Source of the DNA: JBFHIZ01 sp041596215
GTDB lineage: Bacteria > Bacillota > Clostridia > Lachnospirales > Lachnospiraceae
DNA length: 64,000 nt
NCBI GenBank assembly: GCA_041596215.1
Contig: JBFHIZ010000004.1
Coordinates: forward strand, 49,058 to 113,057
Direction of reading: 5' to 3'
The notes beneath the pieces were generated by a model, which saw only the letters and a program-made list of their open reading frames with translations, did no database searches and was not told where the DNA came from. The translations under genes were made by a program, and so were the position numbers. Shown here one piece after another: positions 33,115 to 41,886 of the stretch (positions are counted from its first letter, which is position 1; each line of letters starts with the position of its first letter).

Positions 33115-35505
33115 ATGTTTTTAGTCATTAAAAGAGATGGTAAAGAAGTAGATTTTGATTTAGTAAAAATTAGTGATGCAATAATGAAAGCTTTTAATGC
33201 GACAGAAATACAATATAGTAATGATATCGTAGATTTGTTGGCATTGCGTGTAACATCAGATGTACAGATAAAAATAGAGAATGGGAAAGTTCATGTAGAA
33301 GATATTCAGGATAGTGTGGAACGCATACTAGAACAAGCTGGGTATACAGAAACAGCAAAAGCATTTATTTTGTATCGTAAGCAAAGAGAAAAAATGCGCG
33401 ATATGGAATCTACCATTTTAAATTATAAAGATGTAGTAAATAGTTATGTAAAAGTGGAAGATTGGAGAGTTAAAGAGAATTCGACAGTTACGTATTCTGT
33501 AGGTGGATTGATTTTAAGTAATTCAGGTGCGATAACAGCAAATTATTGGTTGTCAGAGATTTATGATGAGGAGATTGCAAACTCACATCGAAGTGGAGAT
33601 CTTCATATACATGATTTATCTATGCTTACGGGGTATTGTGCAGGGTGGTCTTTGAAACAATTAATACAAGAAGGATTAGGAGGCATAAGAGGAAAGATAA
33701 CTTCTTCACCAGCATCTCATTTATCAGTTCTTTGTAACCAAATGGTTAATTTTTTGGGAATCATGCAAAATGAATGGGCAGGAGCACAAGCATTTTCTTC
33801 TTTTGATACTTATCTAGCACCATTTGTTAAAGTGGACAATCTTTCCTATAGAGATGTTAAAAAATCAATTGAATCTTTTGTTTATGGAGTCAATACACCA
33901 TCAAGATGGGGGACACAAGCTCCTTTTTCAAATATAACATTAGACTGGACCGTTCCAGATGATTTGGCTGATTTACCAGCAATTATTGGTGGAAAAGAAA
34001 TGGATTTTAAATATAAAGATTGTAAAAAAGAAATGGATATGGTTAATAAGGCGTTTATTGAAACTATGATTGAAGGAGATGCAAATGGTCGTGGATTTCA
34101 ATATCCCATTCCTACTTATTCGATTACCAATGAATTTGATTGGTCAGATACAGAAAACAATCGATTGTTATTTGAAATGACAGCAAAATATGGAACCCCA
34201 TATTTTTCAAATTTTATTAATTCGGATATGGCACCAAGTGATGTGCGAAGCATGTGTTGTAGATTGCGCTTAGATCTACGTGAACTTCGAAAAAAAACAG
34301 GTGGATTTTTTGGGGCTGGTGAAAGTACAGGAAGCATTGGAGTGGTAACTATTAATCTTCCAAGAATTGCTTATCTTTCTTCGAATAAAGATGAATTTTA
34401 TAAACGATTAAATCGGATGTTGGATATATCCGCTCGTTCATTAAAAATTAAAAGAGGAGTTATTTCGAAATTATTAGAGGAGGGATTATATCCATATACA
34501 AAACGGTATTTGGGAGATTTTAGTAATCATTTCTCAACGATTGGATTAATTGGAATGAATGAAGTCGGATTAAATGCGAATTGGCTTCGTGCAGATATGA
34601 CGAATAAAAAGACACAAGAATTTTCAAAAGAAGTATTAAATCATATGAGAAATCGACTTTCTGATTATCAGGAATTATATGGAGATTTATATAATTTGGA
34701 GGCAACGCCTGCAGAAAGTACCACGTATCGATTGGCAAAACATGATCGTGAAAAATGGCCAGCAATTAAAACGGCAGGAAATTATGGGGATACGCCATAT
34801 TACACAAATTCCTCCCATCTTCCAGTGGATTATTCGGAAGATGTGTTTGATGCATTAGATATTCAAGATGAATTACAAACGCTATATACATCCGGAACTG
34901 TTTTTCATGCATTTCTTGGAGAAAAGTTGCCAGATTGGAAAGCAGCAGCAGATTTTGTTAAGACCATTGCCACAAATTATAAATTGCCGTATTATACGAT
35001 GTCGCCAATTTATTCGGTTTGTAAAGACCATGGATATTTAGCGGGAGAAGTGAAAATTTGTCCACATTGTGGAGCCCAAACGGAAGTATATAGTCGTATT
35101 ACTGGCTATTATCGTCCGGTACAAAATTGGAATGATGGAAAGTTACAAGAATATGCAAATCGTAAATTATATAATCCGGTCACGTCTGAAATAAAAAGAC
35201 CAACGACAAGAATTGTAAAGGTTTCAAGTTCAGAAAATGGGAAAGCAAACATTAATATGACGCAACCAGAAGAAGTCCGATATTTGTTTACAACAAAGAC
35301 TTGTCCTAATTGTAAAGTTGCAAAAGACATACTGGGAAATATGGAGTATATTTTAGTTGATGCAGAAGAAAATCATGAATTGACAATGCGATATGCTGTT
35401 ATGCAAGCACCTACCTTAGTAGTGATAAAGGGAGATTCCTATGAAAAATTAGTGAATACTTCAAATATTAAAAAATATATTGACGAGCAGAAAGTGTTCG
35501 GATAA
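33115..35505 (+). CDS. nrdD: Anaerobic (class III) ribonucleoside-triphosphate reductase with C-terminal redoxin domain
   Basis: 796-residue glycyl-radical enzyme that makes dNTPs without oxygen. The ATP-cone occupies residues 1-100 (FLVIKRDGKEVDFD), followed by the ten-stranded barrel, the zinc site including CPHC (Cys649 and Cys652), and the glycyl radical loop RITGYY with Gly664 and WNDGKLQEYANRKLYNP. Unusually the chain does not end there: a linker (about 680-720) leads to a thioredoxin/glutaredoxin-like domain with CPNC (Cys730, Cys733), VDAEENHELTMRY and the cis-Pro segment QAPTLVV. This suggests a redoxin-dependent rather than formate-dependent enzyme. The start at 33115 follows a purine-rich AGGGGGAAG. 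The activase gene nrdG is not adjacent; pyrF follows. Confidence 0.95.
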   Translation: MFLVIKRDGKEVDFDLVKISDAIMKAFNATEIQYSNDIVDLLALRVTSDVQIKIENGKVHVEDIQDSVERILEQAGYTETAKAFILYRKQREKMRDMESTILNYKDVVNSYVKVEDWRVKENSTVTYSVGGLILSNSGAITANYWLSEIYDEEIANSHRSGDLHIHDLSMLTGYCAGWSLKQLIQEGLGGIRGKITSSPASHLSVLCNQMVNFLGIMQNEWAGAQAFSSFDTYLAPFVKVDNLSYRDVKKSIESFVYGVNTPSRWGTQAPFSNITLDWTVPDDLADLPAIIGGKEMDFKYKDCKKEMDMVNKAFIETMIEGDANGRGFQYPIPTYSITNEFDWSDTENNRLLFEMTAKYGTPYFSNFINSDMAPSDVRSMCCRLRLDLRELRKKTGGFFGAGESTGSIGVVTINLPRIAYLSSNKDEFYKRLNRMLDISARSLKIKRGVISKLLEEGLYPYTKRYLGDFSNHFSTIGLIGMNEVGLNANWLRADMTNKKTQEFSKEVLNHMRNRLSDYQELYGDLYNLEATPAESTTYRLAKHDREKWPAIKTAGNYGDTPYYTNSSHLPVDYSEDVFDALDIQDELQTLYTSGTVFHAFLGEKLPDWKAAADFVKTIATNYKLPYYTMSPIYSVCKDHGYLAGEVKICPHCGAQTEVYSRITGYYRPVQNWNDGKLQEYANRKLYNPVTSEIKRPTTRIVKVSSSENGKANINMTQPEEVRYLFTTKTCPNCKVAKDILGNMEYILVDAEENHELTMRYAVMQAPTLVVIKGDSYEKLVNTSNIKKYIDEQKVFG

Positions 35506-35515
35506 TAATATAAAC

Positions 35516-35550
35516 AAAAGGCGTTGCACATAATGGTTCAACGCCTTTTT
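35516..35550 (+). terminator. Terminator or attenuator between nrdD and pyrF
   Basis: AAAGGCGTTG pairs with CAACGCCTTT, followed by T5. Its T run ends 11 bases before the AAGGAG of pyrF, leaving no room for a promoter. A possible TTGACG...TAATAA promoter (35480-35508) precedes it, which would make the hairpin a leader attenuator. Confidence 0.8.
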
Positions 35551-35573
35551 CACGGGTGAAGAAGGAGAGTTGT

Positions 35574-36500
35574 ATGATACAAAAATTAATGGAAAAAATT
35601 AAAAAGACAAATGCACCAATTGTAGTAGGTTTGGATCCAAAGATGCAGTTTATTCCCCAACATATTCAAGCTAAAGCGTTTGCAGAATATGGAGAAACCT
35701 TAGAAGGAGCAAGCGAGGCAATTTGGCAATTTAATAAGGAAATAATTGATGAAATATATGATTTAATTCCTGCTGTAAAACCACAAGTGGCAATGTATGA
35801 GCAATTTGGAATTCCAGGAATGATAGCTTTTAAAAAAACAATTGATTATTGCAAAGAAAAAGAATTAATTGTAATAGGAGATATCAAACGTGGAGATATT
35901 GGCTCTACTTCTGAAGCATATGCAGTTGGACATATTGGAAAAGTTAAAGTTGGTAATACAGAGATAAAACCTTTTGATGAGGACTTTATTACTGTTAATC
36001 CGTATTTAGGAAGTGATGGGATTCTACCTTTTATAAAAGTAGCCAAGGAAGAGAAAAAAGGTCTTTTTATTTTGGTTAAAACATCGAATCCAAGTAGTGG
36101 AGAATTGCAAGATCAAGAAATTGATGGAAAGCCTTTGTATGAAATTGTTGGAGAATATGTAGCAAAATGGGGCGAAATGCATATGGGAGATGAATATAGC
36201 TATGTCGGAGCAGTTGTTGGAGCTACTTATCCTGAAATGGGGGAAAAGCTTAGAAAAATAATGCCCAAAGCGTTTATTTTAGTTCCGGGTTATGGTGCCC
36301 AAGGAGGAAAAGGAAAAGACTTGGTGCATTTCTTTAGGGAAGATGGGTTTGGAGCAATTGTTAATTCTTCTAGAGGAATTATTGCAGCATATCAAAATAA
36401 GGAATATGCAGCGTTTGGCGAGAAGAACTTTGCGAAAGCATCAAGAAAAGCAGTTATTGATATGAGAGAAGATATTGCACTTGCATTAAAAAACAGATAG
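35574..36500 (+). CDS. pyrF: Orotidine 5'-phosphate decarboxylase (type 2)
   Basis: 308-residue enzyme of the last step of UMP synthesis (OMP to UMP). It is the longer type 2 form: VVGLDPKMQFIP at the start, the catalytic GDIKRGDIGST with Asp-x-Lys-x-x-Asp (about residue 101), VNPYLGSDGILPF and VKTSNPSSGELQD, then a C-terminal GYGAQGG and VNSSRGI phosphate-binding region. The ATG at 35574 follows AAGGAG; a GTG at 35556 is less likely. pyrE follows 35 bases on, giving the final two pyrimidine steps as a pair. Confidence 0.95.
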   Translation: MIQKLMEKIKKTNAPIVVGLDPKMQFIPQHIQAKAFAEYGETLEGASEAIWQFNKEIIDEIYDLIPAVKPQVAMYEQFGIPGMIAFKKTIDYCKEKELIVIGDIKRGDIGSTSEAYAVGHIGKVKVGNTEIKPFDEDFITVNPYLGSDGILPFIKVAKEEKKGLFILVKTSNPSSGELQDQEIDGKPLYEIVGEYVAKWGEMHMGDEYSYVGAVVGATYPEMGEKLRKIMPKAFILVPGYGAQGGKGKDLVHFFREDGFGAIVNSSRGIIAAYQNKEYAAFGEKNFAKASRKAVIDMREDIALALKNR

Positions 36501-36535
36501 AATAAGAAGATAATATAAAATGGTAGGGAGGATCT

Positions 36536-37210
36536 ATGGAACAATATAAAGAAGAGTTTATTGAATTCATGGTAGATTGCAATGTGTTAAAATTTGGGGA
36601 TTTTGTAACGAAAAGCGGAAGAAAGACACCTTTTTTTGTAAATACTGGGTTTTATCGAACTGGAGATCAATTAAAAAAATTAGGGAAATATTATGCAAAA
36701 GCAATAAAAGATCAGTTTGGTCTTTCTTTTGATGTGCTATTTGGGCCAGCTTATAAAGGAATTCCTCTTGCTGTTGCAACTACAATAGCGATTAGTGATG
36801 AATATGATACAGATATTCGATATTGTGCTAATCGTAAAGAGGTCAAAGATCATGGTGATAAAGGTATTTTATTGGGTAGTCCGTTAAATGATGGTGATCG
36901 GGTGCTATTAATAGAAGATGTAACAACGGCTGGGACATCAATTGGTGAGACCGTACCTATCCTTCATGCGCAAGGGAATGTTTCCATTTGTGGGCTGGTG
37001 GTAAGTGTGGATCGCTGTGAACGAGGTGCAGGTCAAAAAGGAGCATTACAAGAAATACAAGAAGATTATGGATTTGATACAACAGCAATTGTTACTATGC
37101 ATGAGGTGGTAGAACATTTATATAATAAACCTTATAAAGGAATGATATATATTGATGAGCATATGAAAGAGTCAATTGATGCTTACTATAAAATATATGG
37201 GATAAAATAA
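36536..37210 (+). CDS. pyrE: Orotate phosphoribosyltransferase
   Basis: 224-residue enzyme that joins orotate to PRPP to give OMP, the substrate of PyrF. The PRPP-binding motif VLLIEDVTTAGTSIGE is at about residue 122. The N-terminal FGDFVTKSGRKTPFFVNTG and the RKEVKDHG loop with the catalytic Lys are normal. GGAGG precedes the ATG. Three bases separate its stop from the next ATG, so the next gene is probably coupled. Confidence 0.95.
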   Translation: MEQYKEEFIEFMVDCNVLKFGDFVTKSGRKTPFFVNTGFYRTGDQLKKLGKYYAKAIKDQFGLSFDVLFGPAYKGIPLAVATTIAISDEYDTDIRYCANRKEVKDHGDKGILLGSPLNDGDRVLLIEDVTTAGTSIGETVPILHAQGNVSICGLVVSVDRCERGAGQKGALQEIQEDYGFDTTAIVTMHEVVEHLYNKPYKGMIYIDEHMKESIDAYYKIYGIK

Positions 37211-37213
37211 ATT

Positions 37214-37534
37214 ATGGGAAAAAAGAATTTTATTTTTACAAATCGTAAACACTCAAAAAAAGGAATAATGTCAATTGTATTAGGAGTGATCTCCTCAACT
37301 GCAGTCTTTTTTGCAGTTTATTTGACTTATCAAAGTGGACAGAATGCACCAACAAATTATGGAATTTCTTTGTTGCTTGCACTTTTGTTTTCTTTGGTTG
37401 GATTTACTATTGCAGTGATTTCTAGATTTGAAAAAGATTTATTTTATTTCTATTCCTATATTGGAATAGTTATTAATTTTATAGTGATTGTTGCAATAAG
37501 TGTTTTACTGTATGCGGGAGCGAAAGGTATATAA
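37214..37534 (+). CDS. Small integral membrane protein (DUF6142-like)
   Basis: 106 residues: basic N-terminus (FIFTNRKHSKKG), then three hydrophobic segments at about residues 18-38, 48-68 and 78-100. This resembles small membrane proteins found next to pyrE in Lachnospiraceae and listed as DUF6142, but the match is from memory. There is no strong ribosome binding site, and translation probably continues from pyrE. The stop overlaps the start region of the aminopeptidase gene by spacing of one base. Function unknown. Confidence 0.65.
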   Translation: MGKKNFIFTNRKHSKKGIMSIVLGVISSTAVFFAVYLTYQSGQNAPTNYGISLLLALLFSLVGFTIAVISRFEKDLFYFYSYIGIVINFIVIVAISVLLYAGAKGI

Positions 37535-37535
37535 A

Positions 37536-39575
37536 ATGAAAAGAGTAAAAGAAAAAATAAAAAAAATAAATGAAATAACAAAAGAATGTGTGATTGAAGA
37601 ACCTTATCTTTCCTATTTTCAAGCAATGACGGATTTTATCATGCAAATGGAAAGATTACAACATACCGTCAAAGTACGTGATTGGAATAGTATAAATATT
37701 GAGGAGTTAGAGAAAGAGAATCTAAGAAATTTTGAAGATATATTACCCCAAAATTATCATACTTCCTATGCCAATCCAACTTATGCACAAAATCGACTTG
37801 ATCGAAAATATGGACCGCTTCTTTCTTACGTCTATATGGAATTAAGAAAGTTGATTCCTCTTTCGTATGAGCAAAATACAGAGATGTGGATTATGCAATT
37901 AGATTTATTTACGGAAATATATCAGGAATTTAATGAAGCATATAAAACTTCTGGAAAACGCCCGATTTTTAAAGTGGTGGAAGATATACTATATTGGAAC
38001 CGCAGTGATTTTGTTGAAGTTATCATTCCAAAATCCATTGATTATATGGTGGACCCTTTTAATCAATGGGTAGTAAATAAAATTATGACTTTAGATTTAG
38101 TTGATGAAAAATATTTATATTCTTTCGGGGAATATGTTACAGAAAATGAAGTAAAACTCGCAAAATATATTGCAAAATTGCCGAACGATACTATTCAAAA
38201 AATGGCAGATACCTTTACTGAAGGTTATCGGATGGGATTTCTTGCAAATAATAAAGATTTAAGTATTAAAAAAACAGTAGAGATACGATATTGTTTAGGG
38301 TTTGAAAGAGTGGTACGACAGGCTATTACGAATTTTTCTAAAATGGGATTAGAGACAGTGATTCGTCATGCATCTATTTTTGGAACACGTGTTGGTTTTG
38401 TAGGACCGATACCAAATAAACAGTGCATATATGACCATAAAGAAGATAATGGATTATATATGGATAAAGTATATGTTAATCGCAAATTGGAAGTATATAA
38501 AGCAGCATATGAGAAACGAAAGACATTAGCTTCTTTTTATGCAGGGCCTGCGGTAATGGAAGTTTTTGGTGAAGAACCATTTACACCTGAAAATAAGAAA
38601 GAAAATGTAAAATATGCAGATGTACAAAAAGAAATGAATGTGTATTCTATGACAAGCTTGGGAGAAATTGTAAATCAATATATTAAAGGAGAAGAACGTT
38701 CGTTTACGATTATTTCTTTTCCAACACCTGCAATTGGGGCGGATTTTGAGAAAATATTTGATGAAACGATTACGATTAATACACTTGATTATATGTTGTA
38801 TCAATCAATTCAACAGTGCATAATTGATGTATTAGATAGGGCAGAGGGAGCACATATTTTAGGAACGAATGGAAATCATACAGATTTATATGTTAGATTT
38901 GCAAAGATAGAAAATCCAGAAAAGGAAACAAAATTTGAAAATTGTGTTGCGGATGTGAATATTCCAGTAGGAGAAGTGTTTACTTCGCCTGTTTTAGAAG
39001 GGACCAATGGAGTGCTTCATGTAAAAAAGGTTTTTTTATATGAACTCGAATATCAAAATTTAGAACTTACTTTCAAAGATGGTATGATTGTTGCTTATTC
39101 TTGTACAAATTTTGATAAAGAGGAAGATAACAAAAGATTTATTGAAGAAAACATTCTTCATCATCATAAAACATTACCAATAGGAGAATTTGCAATTGGG
39201 ACCAATACAACAGCTTATGTTATGACTGAAAAGTATAAGATAGCAGATAAAATGCCTATTTTAATTGCAGAAAAAATGGGGCCACATTTTGCGGTGGGAG
39301 ATACGTGCTATTCTCATAGTGAAGATTTAGCAGTATTTAATCCAGACAAAAAGGAAATTATTGCAAGGGATAATAAGGTGTCATTGCTTCGAAAGACGGA
39401 GAATGCAGATCAAGCATATTTAAATTGTCATACAGATATTACAATTCCTTATGAAGAATTGGCAGGGATTTGGGCAATTCATCAAGACCATACGAAAACA
39501 GAAATTATTGAAAATGGACGATTTGTACTTTCTGGCACGGAAGAATTAAATAAACCTTTTCGTCAAAATGACTAG
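37536..39575 (+). CDS. Aminopeptidase of the M29 (aminopeptidase T) family
   Basis: 679-residue metal-dependent peptidase. The C-terminal 330 residues carry all the family's two-metal ligand segments: the Glu in PVGEVFTSPV, the Glu in IGEFAIGTN, His in KMGPHFAVGD with the following Tyr, and the His-x-Asp in NCHTDITIP. Before this lies a helical N-terminal part of about 330 residues not present in the 410-residue AmpT/AmpS enzymes; it is found in a longer clostridial subgroup. No signal peptide, so it is cytoplasmic, probably in peptide turnover. The ATG at 37536 follows AAAGGT and lies two bases after the upstream stop. The stop is inside the terminator stem. Confidence 0.85.
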   Translation: MKRVKEKIKKINEITKECVIEEPYLSYFQAMTDFIMQMERLQHTVKVRDWNSINIEELEKENLRNFEDILPQNYHTSYANPTYAQNRLDRKYGPLLSYVYMELRKLIPLSYEQNTEMWIMQLDLFTEIYQEFNEAYKTSGKRPIFKVVEDILYWNRSDFVEVIIPKSIDYMVDPFNQWVVNKIMTLDLVDEKYLYSFGEYVTENEVKLAKYIAKLPNDTIQKMADTFTEGYRMGFLANNKDLSIKKTVEIRYCLGFERVVRQAITNFSKMGLETVIRHASIFGTRVGFVGPIPNKQCIYDHKEDNGLYMDKVYVNRKLEVYKAAYEKRKTLASFYAGPAVMEVFGEEPFTPENKKENVKYADVQKEMNVYSMTSLGEIVNQYIKGEERSFTIISFPTPAIGADFEKIFDETITINTLDYMLYQSIQQCIIDVLDRAEGAHILGTNGNHTDLYVRFAKIENPEKETKFENCVADVNIPVGEVFTSPVLEGTNGVLHVKKVFLYELEYQNLELTFKDGMIVAYSCTNFDKEEDNKRFIEENILHHHKTLPIGEFAIGTNTTAYVMTEKYKIADKMPILIAEKMGPHFAVGDTCYSHSEDLAVFNPDKKEIIARDNKVSLLRKTENADQAYLNCHTDITIPYEELAGIWAIHQDHTKTEIIENGRFVLSGTEELNKPFRQND

Positions 39576-39605
39576 AAAAGCCCTTATATGATAGGGTTTT
39601 TCTAG
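39572..39605 (+). terminator. Terminator of the pyrFE operon
   Basis: CTAGAAAAGCCCT pairs with AGGGTTTTTCTAG (13 pairs, one G-T). The first arm includes the TAG stop of the aminopeptidase gene. The T run is inside the second arm, so this could also act on the opposite strand. Confidence 0.7.
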
Positions 39606-39634
39606 TTGCGTATGTTGCATTAGTTTAGTAAAAT
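39606..39634 (+). promoter_or_regulatory. Promoter of the purEMND operon
   Basis: TTGCGT (39606-39611) and TAAAAT (39629-39634) are separated by 17 bp, directly after the upstream terminator and 65 bases before the purE ATG. I see no purine riboswitch in the short leader. Confidence 0.55.
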
Positions 39635-39698
39635 ACAAAGTATGAATAAATAGATAGAATTAAAAGAATAAATGGATACAAAAAGGAGATTAGTAAGT

Positions 39699-40205
39699 AT
39701 GGCGAAAGTAGGAATTGTAATGGGCAGTGATTCAGATATGCCAGTTATGTCAAAAGTTGCAGATGTATTAGAGGAATTGGGAATTTCCTATGAGATGAAA
39801 ATTATTTCTGCACACCGAGAACCAGATGTATTTTTTGATTATGCAAATACTGCAGAAAAAAAAGGATTTAAAGTAATTGTTGCAGGAGCTGGCATGGCAG
39901 CACATTTACCGGGAATGTGTGCAGCAATTTTCCCAATGCCGGTAATTGGAATTCCTATGCATACAACTTCTTTAGGAGGGGTAGATTCTTTATATTCTAT
40001 CGTTCAAATGCCCTCAGGAATACCAGTAGCAACCGTTGCTATTAATGGCGGAACAAATGCAGGGATTCTTGCTGCAAAAATACTTGCTACTTCGGATAAG
40101 GAGTTGCTTATACGTTTAAAGAGTTATTCCAAAGATATGAGAGCGGTTGTTGTTAAAAAAGATGAAACATTGCAGCAAGTAGGATATAAAAATTATAAGA
40201 AATAA
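39699..40205 (+). CDS. purE: N5-carboxyaminoimidazole ribonucleotide mutase
   Basis: 168-residue class I PurE, which moves the carboxyl group of N5-CAIR to give CAIR in purine synthesis. GSDSDMPVMSK at the start, the active-site loop IISAHREP, and GAGMAAHLPGM followed by TTSLGGVDSL are all present. The ATG at 39699 follows AAGGAG; a longer in-frame start at 39672 would include that site. purK is not in the window. First gene of purE-purM-purN-purD. Confidence 0.95.
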   Translation: MAKVGIVMGSDSDMPVMSKVADVLEELGISYEMKIISAHREPDVFFDYANTAEKKGFKVIVAGAGMAAHLPGMCAAIFPMPVIGIPMHTTSLGGVDSLYSIVQMPSGIPVATVAINGGTNAGILAAKILATSDKELLIRLKSYSKDMRAVVVKKDETLQQVGYKNYKK

Positions 40206-40233
40206 AATGCTTATGAGCAGAAGGGGCTTAAAA

Positions 40234-41259
40234 ATGGATTATAAAAAAGCAGGAGTAGACATAGAAGCAGGATATCGTTCTGTAGAATTGATGAAAGAAC
40301 ATGTAAAAGGAACCATGCGAAAAGAAGTTTTGGGTGGCTTGGGAGGATTTTCAGGGGCATTTTCATTGACGGATTTTAAAGATATGGAAAAACCAACTCT
40401 AGTTTCTGGTACGGATGGGGTAGGAACTAAATTGAAACTCGCTTTTCTTATGGATAAACATAATACGATCGGAATTGATTGTGTTGCAATGTGTGTAAAT
40501 GATATAGCTTGCGCGGGAGGAGAACCTTTGTTTTTCTTAGATTATATCGCTTGTGGGAAAAATGTTCCAGAGAAAATTGCACAAATTGTGGAAGGCGTGG
40601 CAGAAGGTTGTAAGCAAGCAGGCGCGGCATTAATTGGAGGAGAAACGGCTGAAATGCCTGGATTTTATCCGGAGGATGAATATGACCTTGCGGGATTTAG
40701 TGTTGGAATTGAAGATGAAGAAAAATTAATCACAGGAAGAGATGCAAAAGCTGGAGATGTTTTGATTGGAATGAAGTCATCTGGGGTACATTCAAATGGA
40801 TTTTCACTAGTTCGACAAATTTTTGAAATGACTTCGGAAAGTTTAAATACATATTATGAAGAATTAGGAACAACACTTGGAGAGGCATTACTTGTTCCAA
40901 CTAAAATTTATGTAAAAGCATTAAAAGCAATAAAAGAAGAAAAAGTTAAAATCAACGCATGTAGTCACATTACTGGTGGTGGATTTTATGAAAATATACC
41001 ACGTATGCTTCCAGATGGAATGCATGCTGTTATTGAAAAAAATAGTTACGAAATTCCAGCCATTTTTAAATTAATGCAAAAAACTGGCGGAATCGAAGAA
41101 GCAATGATGTATAATACTTATAATATGGGAATTGGAATGGTCGTTGTAGTGGACAAACACGATCAAGAAAAAACAATGCAAGCAATTTTGCGAGCAGGGG
41201 AAGAACCTTATGTAATTGGATATTTAAAAGATGGAGAAAAGGGAGTAACGTTATGCTAA
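40234..41259 (+). CDS. purM: Phosphoribosylformylglycinamidine cyclo-ligase (AIR synthetase)
   Basis: 341 residues. ATP-dependent closure of FGAM to AIR. Family segments: DYKKAGVDIEAG, GGLGGFSGAF, VSGTDGVGTKLKLA, GIDCVAMCVNDI, GGETAEMPGFY and HITGGGFYENIPRM. The start at 40234 follows GAAGGGG; an ATG at 40207 is closer to purE but gives a non-family leader. Its end overlaps purN by seven bases, so the two are translationally coupled. Confidence 0.95.
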   Translation: MDYKKAGVDIEAGYRSVELMKEHVKGTMRKEVLGGLGGFSGAFSLTDFKDMEKPTLVSGTDGVGTKLKLAFLMDKHNTIGIDCVAMCVNDIACAGGEPLFFLDYIACGKNVPEKIAQIVEGVAEGCKQAGAALIGGETAEMPGFYPEDEYDLAGFSVGIEDEEKLITGRDAKAGDVLIGMKSSGVHSNGFSLVRQIFEMTSESLNTYYEELGTTLGEALLVPTKIYVKALKAIKEEKVKINACSHITGGGFYENIPRMLPDGMHAVIEKNSYEIPAIFKLMQKTGGIEEAMMYNTYNMGIGMVVVVDKHDQEKTMQAILRAGEEPYVIGYLKDGEKGVTLC

Positions 41260-41855
41260 AAATCGTAATCTGCGTTTCTGGTGGAGGTACGAATTTACAA
41301 GCTGTGATGGATGCGATGGAGAATGGAAGCATTCAAAATGTCAAGATTGTTGGAGTGATTAGCAATAATGCCAATGCATATGCTTTGGAACGTGCAAAGA
41401 AAAAAGGAATGAAAGCAATTTGTATTTCACCCAAAGAATATAAGAGCAGAGAAGAATTTAATGTTGCTTTATTTGAAGGTATCAAAAAACTTCAACCCGA
41501 TTTGATTGTCCTTGCAGGATTTTTAGTGACCATTCCAGAGCAAATGAGTCAGTATTATAAAAAAAGGATGATTAATATTCATCCTTCATTAATTCCTTCC
41601 TTTTGCGGCAAAGGATATTATGGATTAAAAGTTCATGAAGCAGCATTAAAACGAGGAGTGAAGATTACAGGTGCTACGGTTCATTTCGTGGATGCTGGTA
41701 TGGATACCGGACCAATTATTCTACAAAAAGCAGTGCCGGTGATGATTGATGACACACCGAAATCACTTCAAAAAAGAGTATTAGAAGAAGCGGAATGGGA
41801 AATACTACCCTTAGCAATTCATAAAATTGCAATTGGAGAGATCTCTATAGGTTAG
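41253..41855 (+). CDS. purN: Phosphoribosylglycinamide formyltransferase
   Basis: 200-residue folate-dependent GART that formylates GAR with 10-formyl-THF. CVSGGGTNLQAVMDA at the start binds the phosphate of GAR; the catalytic Asn-His pair is in INIHPSLIPSF, and the Asp in VHFVDAGMDTGPII. Usual length. The ATG lies in the end of purM, with GGAG eight bases ahead. purD follows after 31 bases. Confidence 0.95.
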   Translation: MLKIVICVSGGGTNLQAVMDAMENGSIQNVKIVGVISNNANAYALERAKKKGMKAICISPKEYKSREEFNVALFEGIKKLQPDLIVLAGFLVTIPEQMSQYYKKRMINIHPSLIPSFCGKGYYGLKVHEAALKRGVKITGATVHFVDAGMDTGPIILQKAVPVMIDDTPKSLQKRVLEEAEWEILPLAIHKIAIGEISIG

Positions 41856-41886
41856 GAAAATATAAGTAAGTAAGAGAGGGAATCAA

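Noticed and set aside
36486..36535. PyrR or purine riboswitch-type leader at the nucleotide operons
   Set aside because: The leaders of pyrE and purE are too short and have no matching folds; only the hairpin before pyrF remains as a simple attenuator candidate.
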